Source: Ciona intestinalis (Eukaryota; Chordata; Ascidiacea; Phlebobranchia; Cionidae). From it: a stretch of DNA of 64,000 nucleotides. Both the position numbers and the translations under genes were made by a program. Below, piece after piece: positions 14,320 through 26,800 of this stretch. The first letter of the stretch is position 1. Each line of letters begins with the position of its first letter. The stretch spans positions 18,786 through 82,785 of the forward strand of contig NW_004191377.1 of NCBI RefSeq assembly GCF_000224145.3. The letters run 5' to 3'. The notes beneath the pieces were generated by a model that saw only the letters and a list, made by a program, of their open reading frames with translations, was not told the origin of the DNA and searched no databases.

Positions 14320-15057
14320 TATTTGTAATTTTAAAAATGGTATTATTTTCAATTAGTTCATTTTTCTGAAATAGTAGGGTAATGAATTTTTTTAAAGAAT
14401 ACTGATTTAATTGCATAAAACGCACATTTTCTGGTCAGTTTCAATACACACATGACAGCCAATGTATGTCATGTTTATTTAGATTCTTTTTTGCTGAAAT
14501 AATAGGGTAATGTCATATCTTTCTAATCACGTAGCAATTGTTGACTGTCTTGTTCTTAAATCATGTACGGAAAAGCTAATGTGTATTTTTATATACAATT
14601 AATTTAACAACTATTTTCAAACTTCTTGCAAACTTTTAATTTTTGTTTATTTAATATTAGATAGACTTGTATTTTTTTCTTTGCTTTTATTTTCCTTGTA
14701 ATTTGTGTATGAAATTTCTACAACAACCAAATTTCAAGATAAATGTTGCTGACAGACACAGTTTAAATCCAACAAAGTCCTTTTAAAAGTAATTATGCAC
14801 AAAAGTTTCTACTATATTTGTTGTCGTTTTCTTTTTATTCCATATGGGTAAAGTCATGTGACAAAAAGCATAAGATTTATGCCAGAGTTAGCCCATTACC
14901 ACAACATTGTATATGCTCATTCTATTCTATATGGGTGAGGTCCTACAGTGAGGCAAGCCATCGGACCTGGGATTTAGGTCAAAGTTGACCTATTACTGCA
15001 CCACTCTATATTTTTTCTTCTAAATGATTTAAGAAAATTAAAATACCTTTTAATTCC
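14320..15057 (+). other. Intergenic DNA between PEX19 and the PHF7-like gene
   Basis: AT-rich 3' UTR and spacer. Two near-identical phrases (TTTTTCTGAAATAGTAGGGTAATG at about 14360, TTTTGCTGAAATAATAGGGTAATG at about 14489) form a ~130-bp direct repeat. A dispersed TATGGGTGAGGTCC module lies at about 14916-14990. No clear AATAAA was seen close to the PEX19 stop. Confidence 0.5.
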
Positions 15058-15089
15058 AGGCTGTATACAATTAGGTTTATAAAATAGGA

Positions 15090-18000
15090 ATGTCCGAAAC
15101 AGCTAAAGTTTCTGACGCTAACCCACATTACAATGTAACCTGGTGGAAACAACTTCGAATAAAAAAGGTTGTTCTTCCTGATAGTTGTATTTTCTGCAAT
15201 TCTTCTGTGGATTGTGAGGATAAACATGGAGAATACTTACAGCATAATTTCTCAGGTTAGTAGTTTGTAATTATGATCGTGAATATCAAAGTCTGCATTC
15301 ACATAGCCTAATTATATAACAAATGTATATAAAAAAGTGTTTTATATTTGTAAATTCTGTATATATTCTTTGTTTACTACAAAATGGGACAATAAAAATA
15401 ATGAAAATATGGATTATCTTAGCCCAAACTACTTTGTGTTAATTAATGCTATCTATTTTATTATACAATGTTCCTAGCCATCTAGGATCAGTGATAATAC
15501 TATGAGTGAGCTAAAATATATAAAGTTAAAGCACCATAAATTAGCAAGATGAAACCTTGTTATTTTTCCCAGGTATGAAACTTCATTACTTCTGTTTGTT
15601 GCTTGCAAGCGGTCTCAACCAAACTATAGATGTAACTGATTGTACGACTGAAAAGGGTTCAATTTATGGCTTTAGAATCAAAGATATAGTAGCAGGTAAA
15701 CATTAATAAATAAATGTAACTTATTTATGCTTGTGTTGGGGGTTGGGGCTACGACAGTCGTTATAACACAGGTGTTCTGTTTTATACACCTTGTGCCGTT
15801 TACAAGTTACCACGTATTTAACTTTTCAATACATTATAACAATGTGTATTTAACTTAACTGTAGACTCTTAACTATATTATTATGTCACTTATTTGTTCT
15901 CACATATAATATTTTAAGAAATAGTTGTAAAATGAAAACCTATGTTGCAACTTGACAGTCAGCATAATAAAGCAACACGTTACAATGTGTATTTGATAGA
16001 TAACTGAGATAACTCTATGTCATATTTACACTTTGTGTTTATTTAAAAGGCGTAAGAAGTTAGTTTGAATTTTAGGTTCAACACCAGTAATATTAAACTC
16101 CATGCAAAAATAAGGCTTTCTAAAATTGATTAAACTTAATTAAATTAAATTAAATTAATTGCAGGAAGAAAATAATGATTAATTTCCTTTTATACAATAT
16201 TTGACAAATAATTAATTTAAAATTACGTCCCGTTTGGTAGATACTAGATACACCACATTTTTATTATATAATATTGGTTTCATTGGCATAGCGTTTTTTT
16301 GTATTTGGCGCAAAACCTAGGGTGACATTGCTAAATTATGTAGTTACACAGCCTAAGAGAAAATATAATGAAATGATGACCCAACTTTCCCCAACCTACT
16401 ATAAATGAACTTATTAAGTCTTCCCATTTTTCAGAGTACCACCGAGCATCAAGATTAAGATGTTCGTTCTGTCACAAGAAGGGAGCTTCAATTGGATGTG
16501 CAGTACCACGGTGTAAAGTGAGTTTTCCAACATTCTGTACATATGATATCATTTATACCAGATGAGCCGCTTAAAGGTTATTTACATTATGCCTGGTAAC
16601 AGATGTAACAATATATGCTATCGACCTATCGTGTTTATATAATATGCACCCTGAGATGTGCCGTCGCACGACTCGCACCCTGCAAGGCAGTGGTTCACTG
16701 GTTCTTAATCTTTTTTGTATGCTTTACCACTTTAACAAAGGTGCTTATCAGATTTGCCTGCAATATGTAATAAGGCACTCATTTATAAAAAAGCAAAAAC
16801 AATTAATTACATCAGTTATATTTATTGCGATGGATGCAGTAGCTTTTTGGCAACGAGTTGTTCAATGTTTGGTAAAGTACTACAACTAGTTTATTTTTCT
16901 GTATAAACAGATGTGGATTGTGATTGGTAGATCATTTACCCTCTAAATATAGTAGGATGGGGGAAGATGGGACACCTTTTCATACTATTTTCTCAGCCCG
17001 CATGGTAGTAAACAAAAAACATTCAAAGAAATATAAAACCGCATCCTCACGACTCTAATAGATCGTTATTATTTGTTTAAACCCTAGTCAGGATGTTTGG
17101 ATATTATGTGTTAAAGATGTCCCATCTTTCCCCACCCTACTATCTAAGAAATTTACTCCCAGGGATAAATTTACCCCAGTTTAATAAATGCTTGTGTAAG
17201 GTAAATAACTCAACACTTAACCATATGCTATGGAGTTTCAGGTTCTACAGTGTGAAACACCATCATATTTACCCAAACAAACATGTGCTAAAAATTCCTT
17301 TACTTGAATACCATCCTAATTAAATTTTTTACCTTGATTTTTTGACTTCCTTTTTTTAGGTGAAATTCCACCACCCGTGTGCTGAAGGAACTGTGTCACA
17401 ATTTTACGACCAATTCCCTTCATTCTGTAAGTTGCATCGACCAATGCAAAGTGCAGAGAAAGAGGGAGGGACGACGACCTGCCCCGTCTGTCTGGATCCT
17501 GTGTGCTGTTCCATTAAAACTATTTCCTCCCTTAAAACCCCATGTTGTCATGATGTTTGGATGCACAGGGTGTGTGTGCAACAACATGTAAGAGCTGGTT
17601 ACTTTAAAATCATTTTTTCGTCTGTCATTTTAGTCTCATTTTTTGTGACTTTTTTTGTAAAAAAAAATTAACACCCCTGCCTATGCTTTTGTAGTAACAG
17701 GGCAACTCATCTGCATAAAACACAGGTGTTATTACTATACACAAGAACAAACAGGTTACAATGTATATTGTATATGAAACGAAACACTTATTCACTGGCG
17801 CAGCCAGCGGGGTTAGGGGGTCGCGACCCCCCCTTTTACACCAAAAAAAATTAAAAAAAAAATTTAAAAAAATTAAAATAAAAATTAAAAATAATTTTTT
17901 TTTAGTAAAACCCCCCCCCCCTTTTTTTTTCTGGCTGCGCCACTGCTTATGTTAGAACGACTGTCATTACCCATCACACAAGAACCAACAAGTCACATTA

Positions 18001-19792
18001 ATGATCATGTCTTCACCCAGGCGAACTCCTCCGGCCTCCACTTCTTCCGATGTCCTGTCTGCAATGATGGTGAGATCTTCACTGAGGAGATGAGGAGGAT
18101 GGGGATCCACATCCCGGAGCGCGATGCTGCGTGGGAGATGACACACGATGCTTTCACCGATCTTCTACATCGACACGCAGAGTGCGACGTGGAGGATTGT
18201 GTGTGTCCGCACGGGAGAGAGTAAGTCGTGTGATGGTTACTCTTATCATGTCTACAGTACAGGCATATTTGCCCTGTGTATCTAGTTACTGTGTGATGTT
18301 TTTTTTTGTTTTTTTTGTATGTCAAGTTTTTATGTCTGTTCTTGATTGGAAGCTTCTAACAGAACGAGGTGTGTTTTTTATTGTAGTATAACAAAGCATA
18401 ATGGCAAGTTCTGTATTTATATACAAGTTTTTTGTATGTCTATTGTTTGTTAGTGTGTCAGTTTTTGTTGTATAGTGTCTATTAAGTGGCAAAGGGGGTG
18501 CTGTTTACTGTTTATTGTATTACAGTGCTTGTATATGCCATAAGTGGCAAGCTTTGCACGTTAGTTGTTTATTTGTAGCTTCTTGTAAAGATTAGTTGGT
18601 GTTTAACTTGTAAGAGAGAGGGGAAATTTTGTATGTTGTGTTTTCTGTTTATTTGTAGCAGTAAGTTTGTAGGGTTTATTGTGACAACATAGCAACAGCA
18701 TCTTGGCAAAGTTTAGCATGTAACAGATAGTTCAAATTCTGTTGGTTATTCAATATATATATACCTAGTTTTTTATATATAGCAATTTGTTTTGTGATTA
18801 TTTTATTATTTTGAGTGCTGTTTTTGTTTATTTTTTGACTGTTTTTTTCAAAGAACATATTTATTTACTTTGGTTTTTGTAGTATTAGTAACATGATAAG
18901 TTTAAAAAATATGCTCTAATTTAAAAAAGTGTTTTGGAGTTTGTGAAGTTGTGATGTTTTAGTATTTATTTTAGTTAGGGCTTTGGATGGAATTCTGCTA
19001 GATATTACTATTTGTGTTTATTGAGCAAATAGGTTTGTAAATTGTCGATATTTTTACAGTTTCAGCCTTAAGGGAAGCGAATGGGCAGTTGTTTTATGCG
19101 ATTTGTGCGGATCATTCGGTACACACATCGGTTGCCACGACGATGTTGATTGTGAGAATTCATACTACGCGTGTTTGAACTGTGAGCGAATTCACGGCCG
19201 CGAGGGGGCGCGAGAGATCGCTGTCGCTATGGGCGTGATAATACCCGAAGTAAAGCGAACGCGAAGGTCGGAGCGAATCAGTGCACCGCGTTCGAAGCGG
19301 GCGCGGTTGACGCTTCAACTAAGTGATTGTTCGACAAACAACAAGAGTTCAAAAATGACAAAGAAATCGCCTTCAAAGTCGGAAAGGTCGGAAAGTTTGG
19401 ATGCTGGATCAACGAATTGTGACGTCATAAACACCGATTCAGGTTGTTCTAGTAACATGACGTCTGTTGGAGTGAATACGTCACAAGTACCTACCAAAAG
19501 TACCAGAACCATCGGTGTCAATACTGTTTTTACCTGCCTACCCTTTGATGACGTCACCCGTATAGTTGATGACATCGCACTGCCAAAAGGTGACACATCA
19601 AAAGTAGATAAAGTTGAAGTTATAAAACCACACGACGCAAAATTAATAAAAAGTGACGTCACGAAACAGAAGAGTGACGTCACTGCTATTACGTCACAAT
19701 CCACCGACAAGAAGCTTCGTTCAAACCATTTTCGGACAAAACTTCGTAAAATAAACAAAGGATCAAAAAAAGCTATAAAAAGAAAAAAGTAA
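15090..19792 (+). CDS. Extended-PHD/RING-like zinc-finger protein, PHF7/G2E3 family
   Basis: Six exons in perfect phase: 15090-15255, 15573-15695, 16435-16517, 17360-17587, 18021-18220, 19060-19792 (TAA); 510 residues. Visible: first zinc knuckle (SCIFC), LHYFCLLLASGL, the extended PHD finger (LRCSFCHKKGASIGC ... CAVPRCK ... FHHPC), a second Cys-rich module (CPVCLDPVCC ... TPCCHDVWMHRVCVQQH) and the family signature MGIHIPERDAAWE followed by CDLCGSFGTHIGCH. The domain order is that of PHF7 and G2E3, nuclear proteins in which these fingers read chromatin and act as ubiquitin E3 modules. There is no HECT domain, so it resembles PHF7 more than G2E3. The last ~170 residues are a Ser/Lys-rich basic tail with repeated SDVT, likely nuclear. 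The start is the first ATG after an acceptor-like AG (15058-15059), a possible trans-splice site. Confidence 0.9.
15715..15830 (-). mobile_element. SINE fragment in a PHF7-like intron
   Basis: A reverse-oriented SINE 3' half (CGACAGTCGTTATAACACAG, then TTATACACCTTGTGCCG). The rest of the intron (15831-16434) is AT-rich, with two decayed MITE ends (about 15357-15435 in the previous intron and 16330-16405 here). Confidence 0.65.
16945..17145 (-). mobile_element. MITE copy in a PHF7-like intron
   Basis: Left end TAGTAGGATGGGGGAAGATG, right end CATCTTTCCCCACCCTACTA, reverse core. TA flanks both sides. Confidence 0.9.
17794..17948. mobile_element. hAT-like MITE in a PHF7-like intron
   Basis: Left terminus CACTGGCGCAGCCAGCGGGG and right terminus TGGCTGCGCCACTG are inverted repeats of the CAGTGGCG(T/C)AGCC type typical of hAT elements. 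The interior is an A-rich then T/C-rich low-complexity filler. Flanking CTTAT on both sides looks like the remains of a target duplication. It differs from the abundant TA-flanked MITE family. Confidence 0.75.
18221..19059 (+). other. T/G-rich intron of the PHF7-like gene
   Basis: 839-base intron, strongly biased to T and G on the coding strand, with degenerate tandem phrases such as TTTGTAGCTTCTTGTAA, TTTGTAGCAGTAAGTTTGTA and AGTGGCAA recurring about every 60-100 bases. No exon with a usable frame was found. The composition differs from other introns here, suggesting an old decayed tandem array. Confidence 0.5.
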
Positions 19793-19893
19793 AGAAGTAA
19801 ATGACGTCATATTATTCATTCATGACGTCATACTTTGTTTGTTTTTATATTGTTCACAAATGTTGTATATTTACTTTATTTTCGGTTTGTTAT

Positions 19894-19899
19894 AATAAA
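19894..19899 (+). promoter_or_regulatory. Poly(A) signal for the PHF7-like gene
   Basis: AATAAA about 100 bases after the stop at 19790-19792, the first on this strand after the gene. Confidence 0.65.
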
Positions 19900-20104
19900 A
19901 TATATTGGGTTCTGTATTCTATTCCTTGTTGTGCGTTTTCTACTAGCGGTTGTTTATTTTGGTATTGTTTAGCCGCTAGAGAGCGCGAGGGAGATGTAAA
20001 GTATAATTAATCTTAAAACCGTGGCGTGTTATTCGGTTAAGTTTGTATATATATACGTAAACGATATAAGTAAAACCTACATTTGTAAGTCTGCTGTAAT
20101 GCTG

Positions 20105-20345
20105 GTGTGAATAAATGTAACTTATTTATCCTCGCAGGGCAGGCCAACGACATTCGTTATAACACGGGTGTTCTGTTCATACACCTCGTGCCAGCGTACG
20201 AGTTACCACTTATGCAACTTTGTTGGTGATTGTTTTTCTGTATATGTCTCGCATTTTAGACAACCCACCAGTGACCACTAGGTTGGAGCAATTACCGCTA
20301 ACTGTCCAGCCCAAGGATACACACGTTTACAATGGTAGCAGTGGT
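20105..20345 (-). mobile_element. SINE copy
   Basis: A long reverse-oriented copy: AACTTATTTATCCTCGCAGG, then TTATAACACGGGTGTTCTG, then CAACCCACCAGTGACCACTA and TGTCCAGCCCAAGGATACAC, ending near AATGGTAGCAG. It retains the middle part that many copies lack. Confidence 0.85.
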
Positions 20346-20392
20346 AGTAAACTACAAGACCATATAACACATATATTTGCTCTTCTTATATC

Positions 20393-20424
20393 CTGATGAA
20401 GTCTTACCGCATGGCAGACGAAAC
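20393..20424 (+). ncRNA. Hammerhead-ribozyme-like core
   Basis: CTGATGA (20393-20399) is followed by a hairpin (GTCT ... AGAC) and then GAAAC (20420-20424): the conserved core order CUGAUGA, stem II, GAAA. Stems I and III cannot be drawn convincingly, so activity is doubtful. A second core is at 58161-58192. Such cores occur in retroelements of many animals, so this may be a fossil of one. Confidence 0.35.
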
Positions 20425-20475
20425 GTTGATATAATAGTTAAAGCTTTACATTTTTATACCAGAGGAGCAAATTTA

Positions 20476-20674
20476 TGCAGTAGGTTGGGGAAAGATAGGA
20501 CACCTAAACATTCCATTTTCTCGTCCCATTTGGTAGTAAACAAAGAATATTCAAAGAATTATAAAATCATATCCTCACGACTCCCATAGACCGTTGTTAT
20601 TTGTTTAAAACACGATCAGAATATTTGGATATTATAAGCTAAAGGTGTCCCATCTTTCCCCACCCTACTATATT
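20476..20674 (-). mobile_element. MITE copy
   Basis: Left end CAGTAGGTTGGGGAAAGATA, right end CATCTTTCCCCACCCTACTA, reverse core. Confidence 0.9.
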
Positions 20675-21644
20675 ATATGGTAAAAATTTATATGCCAGAG
20701 GAATCCATCCATATATTAAACCATGCCCGGTAGCAAGAGCATCAGAAAACCAGTAAAATTTGGTTATCCATTCACGTAAACAACATCTTTAGGTACATTC
20801 ATTGTATACGTAAGTTAAAACAAACTAAACGCGTGTTTGTGTTATTGCATTATATATATATCCTTTGCACACGGCACTACTCTCATGTGAATTGATAGGA
20901 AGGAAATATGTTTCAATGGTCTTTTCTCGTATCCGCTTTAAGCAGACCTACTTATTCAAGAGTCGTTTCAGTGCAAAACAATTTTACCACGCTGTTAATG
21001 TAAACAATATTTTGTAAGATTTCTATGACGCTACGTCACGGCACTATTTACGTCACAATTACACGCTGATAGATAAACAATCGTAACTATTCCAGAACAA
21101 AGACAGCAGCGTACGCGATTTTAAATTTCCTTAAACGCGGTATAATTATGTTTAATATTCTTCTTTATGACGAGACAATGAAAACAATTGATGCACTGTG
21201 ACGTCATTTAGTGTATTGTAATGTATGGCACTTCTATCTGACTATTACGTCACATACTCCCCTGTGACGTACTGACATTACACAATTGCCAGAGAATTCG
21301 ACAACGCACGGCGCTACTTAGCCACGATGACGTCAACATAGAGTCACGCATGAGTAATTCTCCTGCAATTGCAAAACTTTCAGAATAGACATGACGTCAC
21401 GGGAGCGATAAATCTTCCGTTAGATGCTATCTCTTCCCGGTACTTGGGTCAACAATCATTCTTTGTTAGGTAGACAGTTGACCATAGTTATCACACTCAC
21501 TCAATCTTTAACGGGGCCACGCATGACTGATTATGCACGTGATCAGATCGCCAGCTCATTGACCAATCACGTAAAATAAACAATGATGGTAAAAACGGGT
21601 CTATTCTTACTTCTGTCTGCCATACAAAAAAACAATCACCCACA

Positions 21645-21870
21645 AAGTTACAAATGTGGTAACCCGTAAGCGTGCACGAGGTGTATGAAACAGAACACCC
21701 GTGTTATAACGACTGTCATTGCCCTGTCATGCGAGGATAAATAAGTTACATACATGGTAACTTGTAAGCGGGCACAAGGTGTATGAAACATAACGCACCA
21801 ATGTTATAAGTACGACTGTCGTTGTCTCGCCATGCAAGGGGAAATAAGTTACATTTATTCATTCATGACA
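21645..21870 (+). mobile_element. Tandem pair of SINE 3' halves
   Basis: Two head-to-tail copies, each with a GCACGAGGTGTATGAAACAG-like stretch and a GCGAGGATAAATAAGTTACA-like end. The second ends in TTACATTTATTCATTC. The DNA from 20680 to 21640 shows no gene; it contains several TGACGTCA octamers. Confidence 0.8.
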
Positions 21871-22374
21871 ACAAACGACGATTAATGCTTAAAATCGCGA
21901 TTGTACCGGAGCACTTAATTATTACGTCACAAAACCCCCGCATGACGGACGCGACCACGTGTTTAGCCGCATTGTACGCAACATAAGTGATTGTTTCGTC
22001 ATAAACAACCACAGTTTGTTGGCAAACGTAGAAACTATTCGTTCATTGATTGGTTCGTCTACGTCACGTGTCAATCTACGTCACCTTGATTATGACGGAT
22101 CGTTTCAACGCATGTTTGTGACGTAATAAAGGCTTTTCTTTTGGTAGAAAAAACTTCTCCGGTCAGCGTCGAAAAACTTTGGCATTTTTAAACCGATTGT
22201 TGTTTTACAAGATTTCTATCTACTAAGCTGTTCGACATCAATCGTTGTCAAGTTACCGAGTTCTATTTTTAGAACCCACGTGGCCGTTATTTCCAGTTTG
22301 ACACGAATGATTTTGCGGTTACCGATGACGTGTTCTATATATATGCTCACTGTTTTGAACTATTTCGATCGTGA

Positions 22375-22575
22375 CCATTGTGGTCACGTGTCCTTGGCAA
22401 GACACTTAACGACAATTGCTCCAACCCAGTGGTCACGTTATCACCCACAAAGTTACATGCGTGCTATCTCGTAAGCGAGTACGAGGTGTGTGGAACAGAA
22501 CACCCGTGTTATAATGACTATCCTTGCCACGCCACGTGAGGATAAATAAGTTTCAATCATTTGTTCATTCACAAA
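22375..22575 (+). mobile_element. SINE copy
   Basis: CATTGTGGTCACGTGTCCTT opens the preserved body, then GACACTTAACGACAATTGCT and CTCCAACCCAGTGGTCACGT, ending CGTGAGGATAAATAAGTTTC. Confidence 0.8.
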
Positions 22576-23694
22576 TAACATTTATGTAGTATTCGTATAC
22601 TAACCGCGTGGTGGCGATGGTGAGTTGCATTGTTACGTAGCTTCGATTTCATAAACGAATGTAAGTTATCGATGTGAACTTTGTCCTATTATTACGTCAC
22701 AATGTCTATGTATTCTGAAACACTGACGGAAATTTTTTTAAATCGAGAACCCTATAACTATTTCCCGCTTACAAGTTCTATACAACAACAACGACAACCG
22801 AATTTACTCTCTTTCGATTATCGCTGTACTTCGCGCTGTTAACTATGTCATTATGACGTCATATGCCCGATGCACGCGTCACAACGTGCCAAACGCGAAA
22901 TAGTTTAAGGACTTGGAATTCTGGGAATTTTCGCAGTGTTACCGTATCGAAAACGATCCCTATTCGTTTGTGTTGGGGAAGTTTCCATTGTGAAACACTG
23001 GTGATGTTTTTGTAACGAATCAACAACCATTAGTTGGCCAAGTGCCATCTTAATTGAACCGTAACGACCCTGTCTCTGTTAGATAACAATTAACATTGTG
23101 ACGTTGCAATTGAATGTATTAAGAATGTGTGATTGCCACTCGAACCAGGGGTATAGGAATGCAGGTTGAATCCTCCCCAGTATTTGACCTTGGTCACGAA
23201 TAATTAGTGATCCGTGTAAACCAGCCATGCGTAAATCATGTTTTATAAGTTGTCTATTATCGTGGTATGATAACGTGAATGTAATTTTGAAAAACAAATA
23301 TTGAATTTGTATTTACGTATCTTTATCATTCCAAAGTATATGAAAACTTCAGTATGCATGTTGTGATTGAGTTTCTGTTACGGTTTTAATAAAAAAATAC
23401 GGATAGCTCGACTTTTGTGGTAATCGCCCTTGGCCTAAATCCCAGGTCCCATGGCATGACTCGCCGTATAACCTCACCCATATAGAATAGAGTACTATAC
23501 CTATTCTAGGGGCATTCGTGCAGTATTATAACCTATTTTTGGAACTCTTGTGAAAACATATATTTCAGACACTTACTCCTATTCATATTGCTGATAATGT
23601 TGGCAAATCTTTAGAGCAGCGGATGTATACATATGCATGAATTGTTGTAAATCTCGGGTTTTAGGTGCTAACGGTATCCATCTTACCCCACAGT

Positions 23695-23893
23695 GATATA
23701 GTAGGGTGGGGAAAGATGGAACACCTTCCGCACACAATGTCCGAACATCCTGATCGTGTTTTAAACAATTAACAACGGCCTATGGGAGTCGTGAGGATAC
23801 GGTTAAATAATTCTTTAACTGTCCTTTGTTTTCTACCAAATGAGAAGAAAATAGAAAGAAAAGTGTCTCATCTTACCCCACCCTACTATATTT
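23695..23893 (+). mobile_element. MITE copy
   Basis: Left end TAGTAGGGTGGGGAAAGATG, right end CATCTTACCCCACCCTACTA, forward core GTTTTAAACAATTAACAACG; termini almost perfectly paired. A truncated relic (TAACGGTATCCATCTTACCC) lies directly before it. Confidence 0.92.
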
Positions 23894-23899
23894 TGTATC

Positions 23900-26800
23900 T
23901 AATCTTGTCGGGCGATTAATCAAACCAATTAAGTTGATCTGTATGACACCTCTTGTGTGCTCGAGTAGTTATAAGGGGCTGCTTTTCTAAAGTGGATACC
24001 ACCAAGGCCCATTGAATAAGCCTCAAGTTTGAGAATTAACCGAGAGATTTTTGTAGCTCATGTACCTCATGGTAGCAAGTCGAGCGTAATGTTATTCTTA
24101 GATTACATCCAGAATTCTTAGGCTAAACTTTCCCTATTGAGCTAATATCTGATCAAATTATGTCCGCGCCCATACGTGCCCAATCATGTGCACCCTTACG
24201 TGCCCATTGATGCGAGGCATTACAAGGAGCTTGATATAAAAACTATTGTGCCGGATATAGACGGCTAGACATGAAAATGTTGCCAATTGCCTCGCACCCT
24301 TTACCTTTGTGTATTGCTGTAGGGGAAAATTTATCGCCCGTTATTCATGTTTCATTTAATAATTTAATTTTATGAACTGAGTTATACTCCATGTGTGTTC
24401 CCAATAGGCGAAAATCTGTTGGGAGAATTCGCAAATTTCGTAAAAGCTTTCTAATTCGATTTATTACGTTGCTTTGATTGTTGCGTTACAATATGTTTGT
24501 TTCGTCATACTAAATACTTCGTCTCAGTTAACTATGGGGTTCAAAAGCAAAGATTAAAATTTCAAAGCTATAGTGTTGCCAGATTAGAAATCCCCGTGTA
24601 CTAAAACACTGCGTTTTGTGGATTTCTTCAAAATTAGGTAACCACTGTGGGGTGTGGGTGGCGCGTTAACGGTTTGTTTAGGGGTTAGGTAGGATCTGAC
24701 CCCTCACCTTACGAGAATACCAAAGATTTTGAAATAGTTTAAGTTTCAGGCAAAAAAATGAAATTTTTTGACGCCAAACACGCGGGCGAGTCATTCGTTT
24801 CATGTTACAGGTTATTGGTGTCGAATTATAGTTCACAAAGTGCTTTATTAACTCACAAAGTGCTTTATTTCCTACAAACACCGTATACTTGTTTTGATAA
24901 CCTGCAGCCCTATTGCTGAAGCAATAAAAATATTTTAAACGCAAATGTTTTCGCTAAAATAACGAAAACTTTTAATAATGTCGTTATTTTGAACCAAAAT
25001 AACCAAATTAAACTAAGTTCACACAAGTTCAAAAGTATTTTTCAAATATTTCCGATTTCCCGCCCATTTTCTGCCATTGTTTCATCATATTAAGCGATTA
25101 TAATGCGATAATGACCAAACAATGGTTTTTATACTTCCTGAAAAGCCTTGTCGGTTTCCTCATTACTATTTATGGAAAGTACTTTGGATTAAAATACGAT
25201 AAATATCTCGTTAAGTCAAATTTTGGCAACTTATAAATCAAAATAACTTCCGCACTTTATTTCAACTCTCAATATCTACATATGTGGTGTAATTAGCTTC
25301 CCAAGGCACCATGCAATGCTTATAAAAGCGAAAATTTGTTTTAAAATCTTGTTTTAATTGCAAATGTCAGTAATCGCGTCGATTATTCCATGTGTGACGT
25401 CACAAATTAACTTTGCTTGTTTGATAACGTCACAAAACGATTAAAACTGTTGATTTCAAATTTGAATGTCTATCATTTCAAACTTCCTCATCTTTTATTG
25501 TTTCATGATTTATTAAAAATTCGCTTGAAACGCGAAAAGCCAATTTTTTTATAAAACTCCTTTGAACGGAATGCCAGACAATGCGGTTAGCGTTACGTAA
25601 CAATGGGTTATTCGAGTTTACAAGATTTATATCCCAAAACGATCTCTCTACACCGATTGTTATGTCACAAACAAAAGCTAACCCCAAATTATGACGTCAC
25701 AATGAACCGTGAAAATACTCCGCCGCTTAAAACCTCAAATATTCACCCGCGATATAAGGTCATATGAGGCCGCTGGTTAAACCAGATGATCGAAAGGTCA
25801 TAAAACCAATGACACCTGGGCTCGAAGCTGATTAATTTAATATAGGCAGGATATTAACACCTATGTGTGCGGATTAATGACTCGTATTAAATCTGTCACC
25901 GCTTAAACCGCTATTAACAATGAATATTAAATTAATCTAGAACCCGAACAATTAAGCTTTAATTGTTTCAACGCGATCCGTCGCGATTTTGGTCACGTGA
26001 ACCCCTTTCCTATTGGGTTAAAGGTCAGACTTGTGACGTCACAGAGTCTATTCCGCACGCGTCGCGGTGAAACGCGCAATAGAGCGTAGCGTTGAATGTC
26101 GCTTGTGACGTCACAATGCCGTGTTGTTCGCATTCTTCGGTTCGTTACCAAGGAAACCAACTGCTGGTCGCACATGTTTTTACATGTTCTCATGCCGTGT
26201 ACAGCAGCTTACGCTTAACAAACCGCACGAACCGTTGTGATCCACAACTGCCCTAGTTTTCGTGTTTACGCCTCGAACCTCAATGAACTAAACATTTGAA
26301 CGATTTTCGCCAATGCTAAAAACAAAATTAGACCAGTGTTTCCGGATATATTACAGCAGTGTTTCCGTTTTGTTTCAAAAAACGCAACCTTTAATTTATT
26401 TACTTTCTTCGGTTAATTACTCGTGCTGCGGAAATTGCGTTTGTAGCATTCGATGCGTTTCGCTGCTTTCGTGAAGGTGCTGTGACGTAATACTCGTGTA
26501 AAAAGCATCCTGTGACGTCACAGAGCGACAGAAATAATTGATTTCCGAGCAACTTCCTTAATGACTAATGGTTATTTATTGAAAGGCAAGCGTCTTTCTT
26601 TCCTCGCAGACGTGTCACGCTAAGTTGACGTTCCGCAACTTGACAACAATTGGCAAAAAATCGCGGCCGACGACGCGAAGGGCCATGTGATTCGAAATCG
26701 CGCCGTATTTCCCAACTTGTGCCACTCAACGGCACGGGTGTGGTTCATTATTGGATATCTATGTTGACTTTTACGCTTTCGGTACAGTGTTGACATTTCA

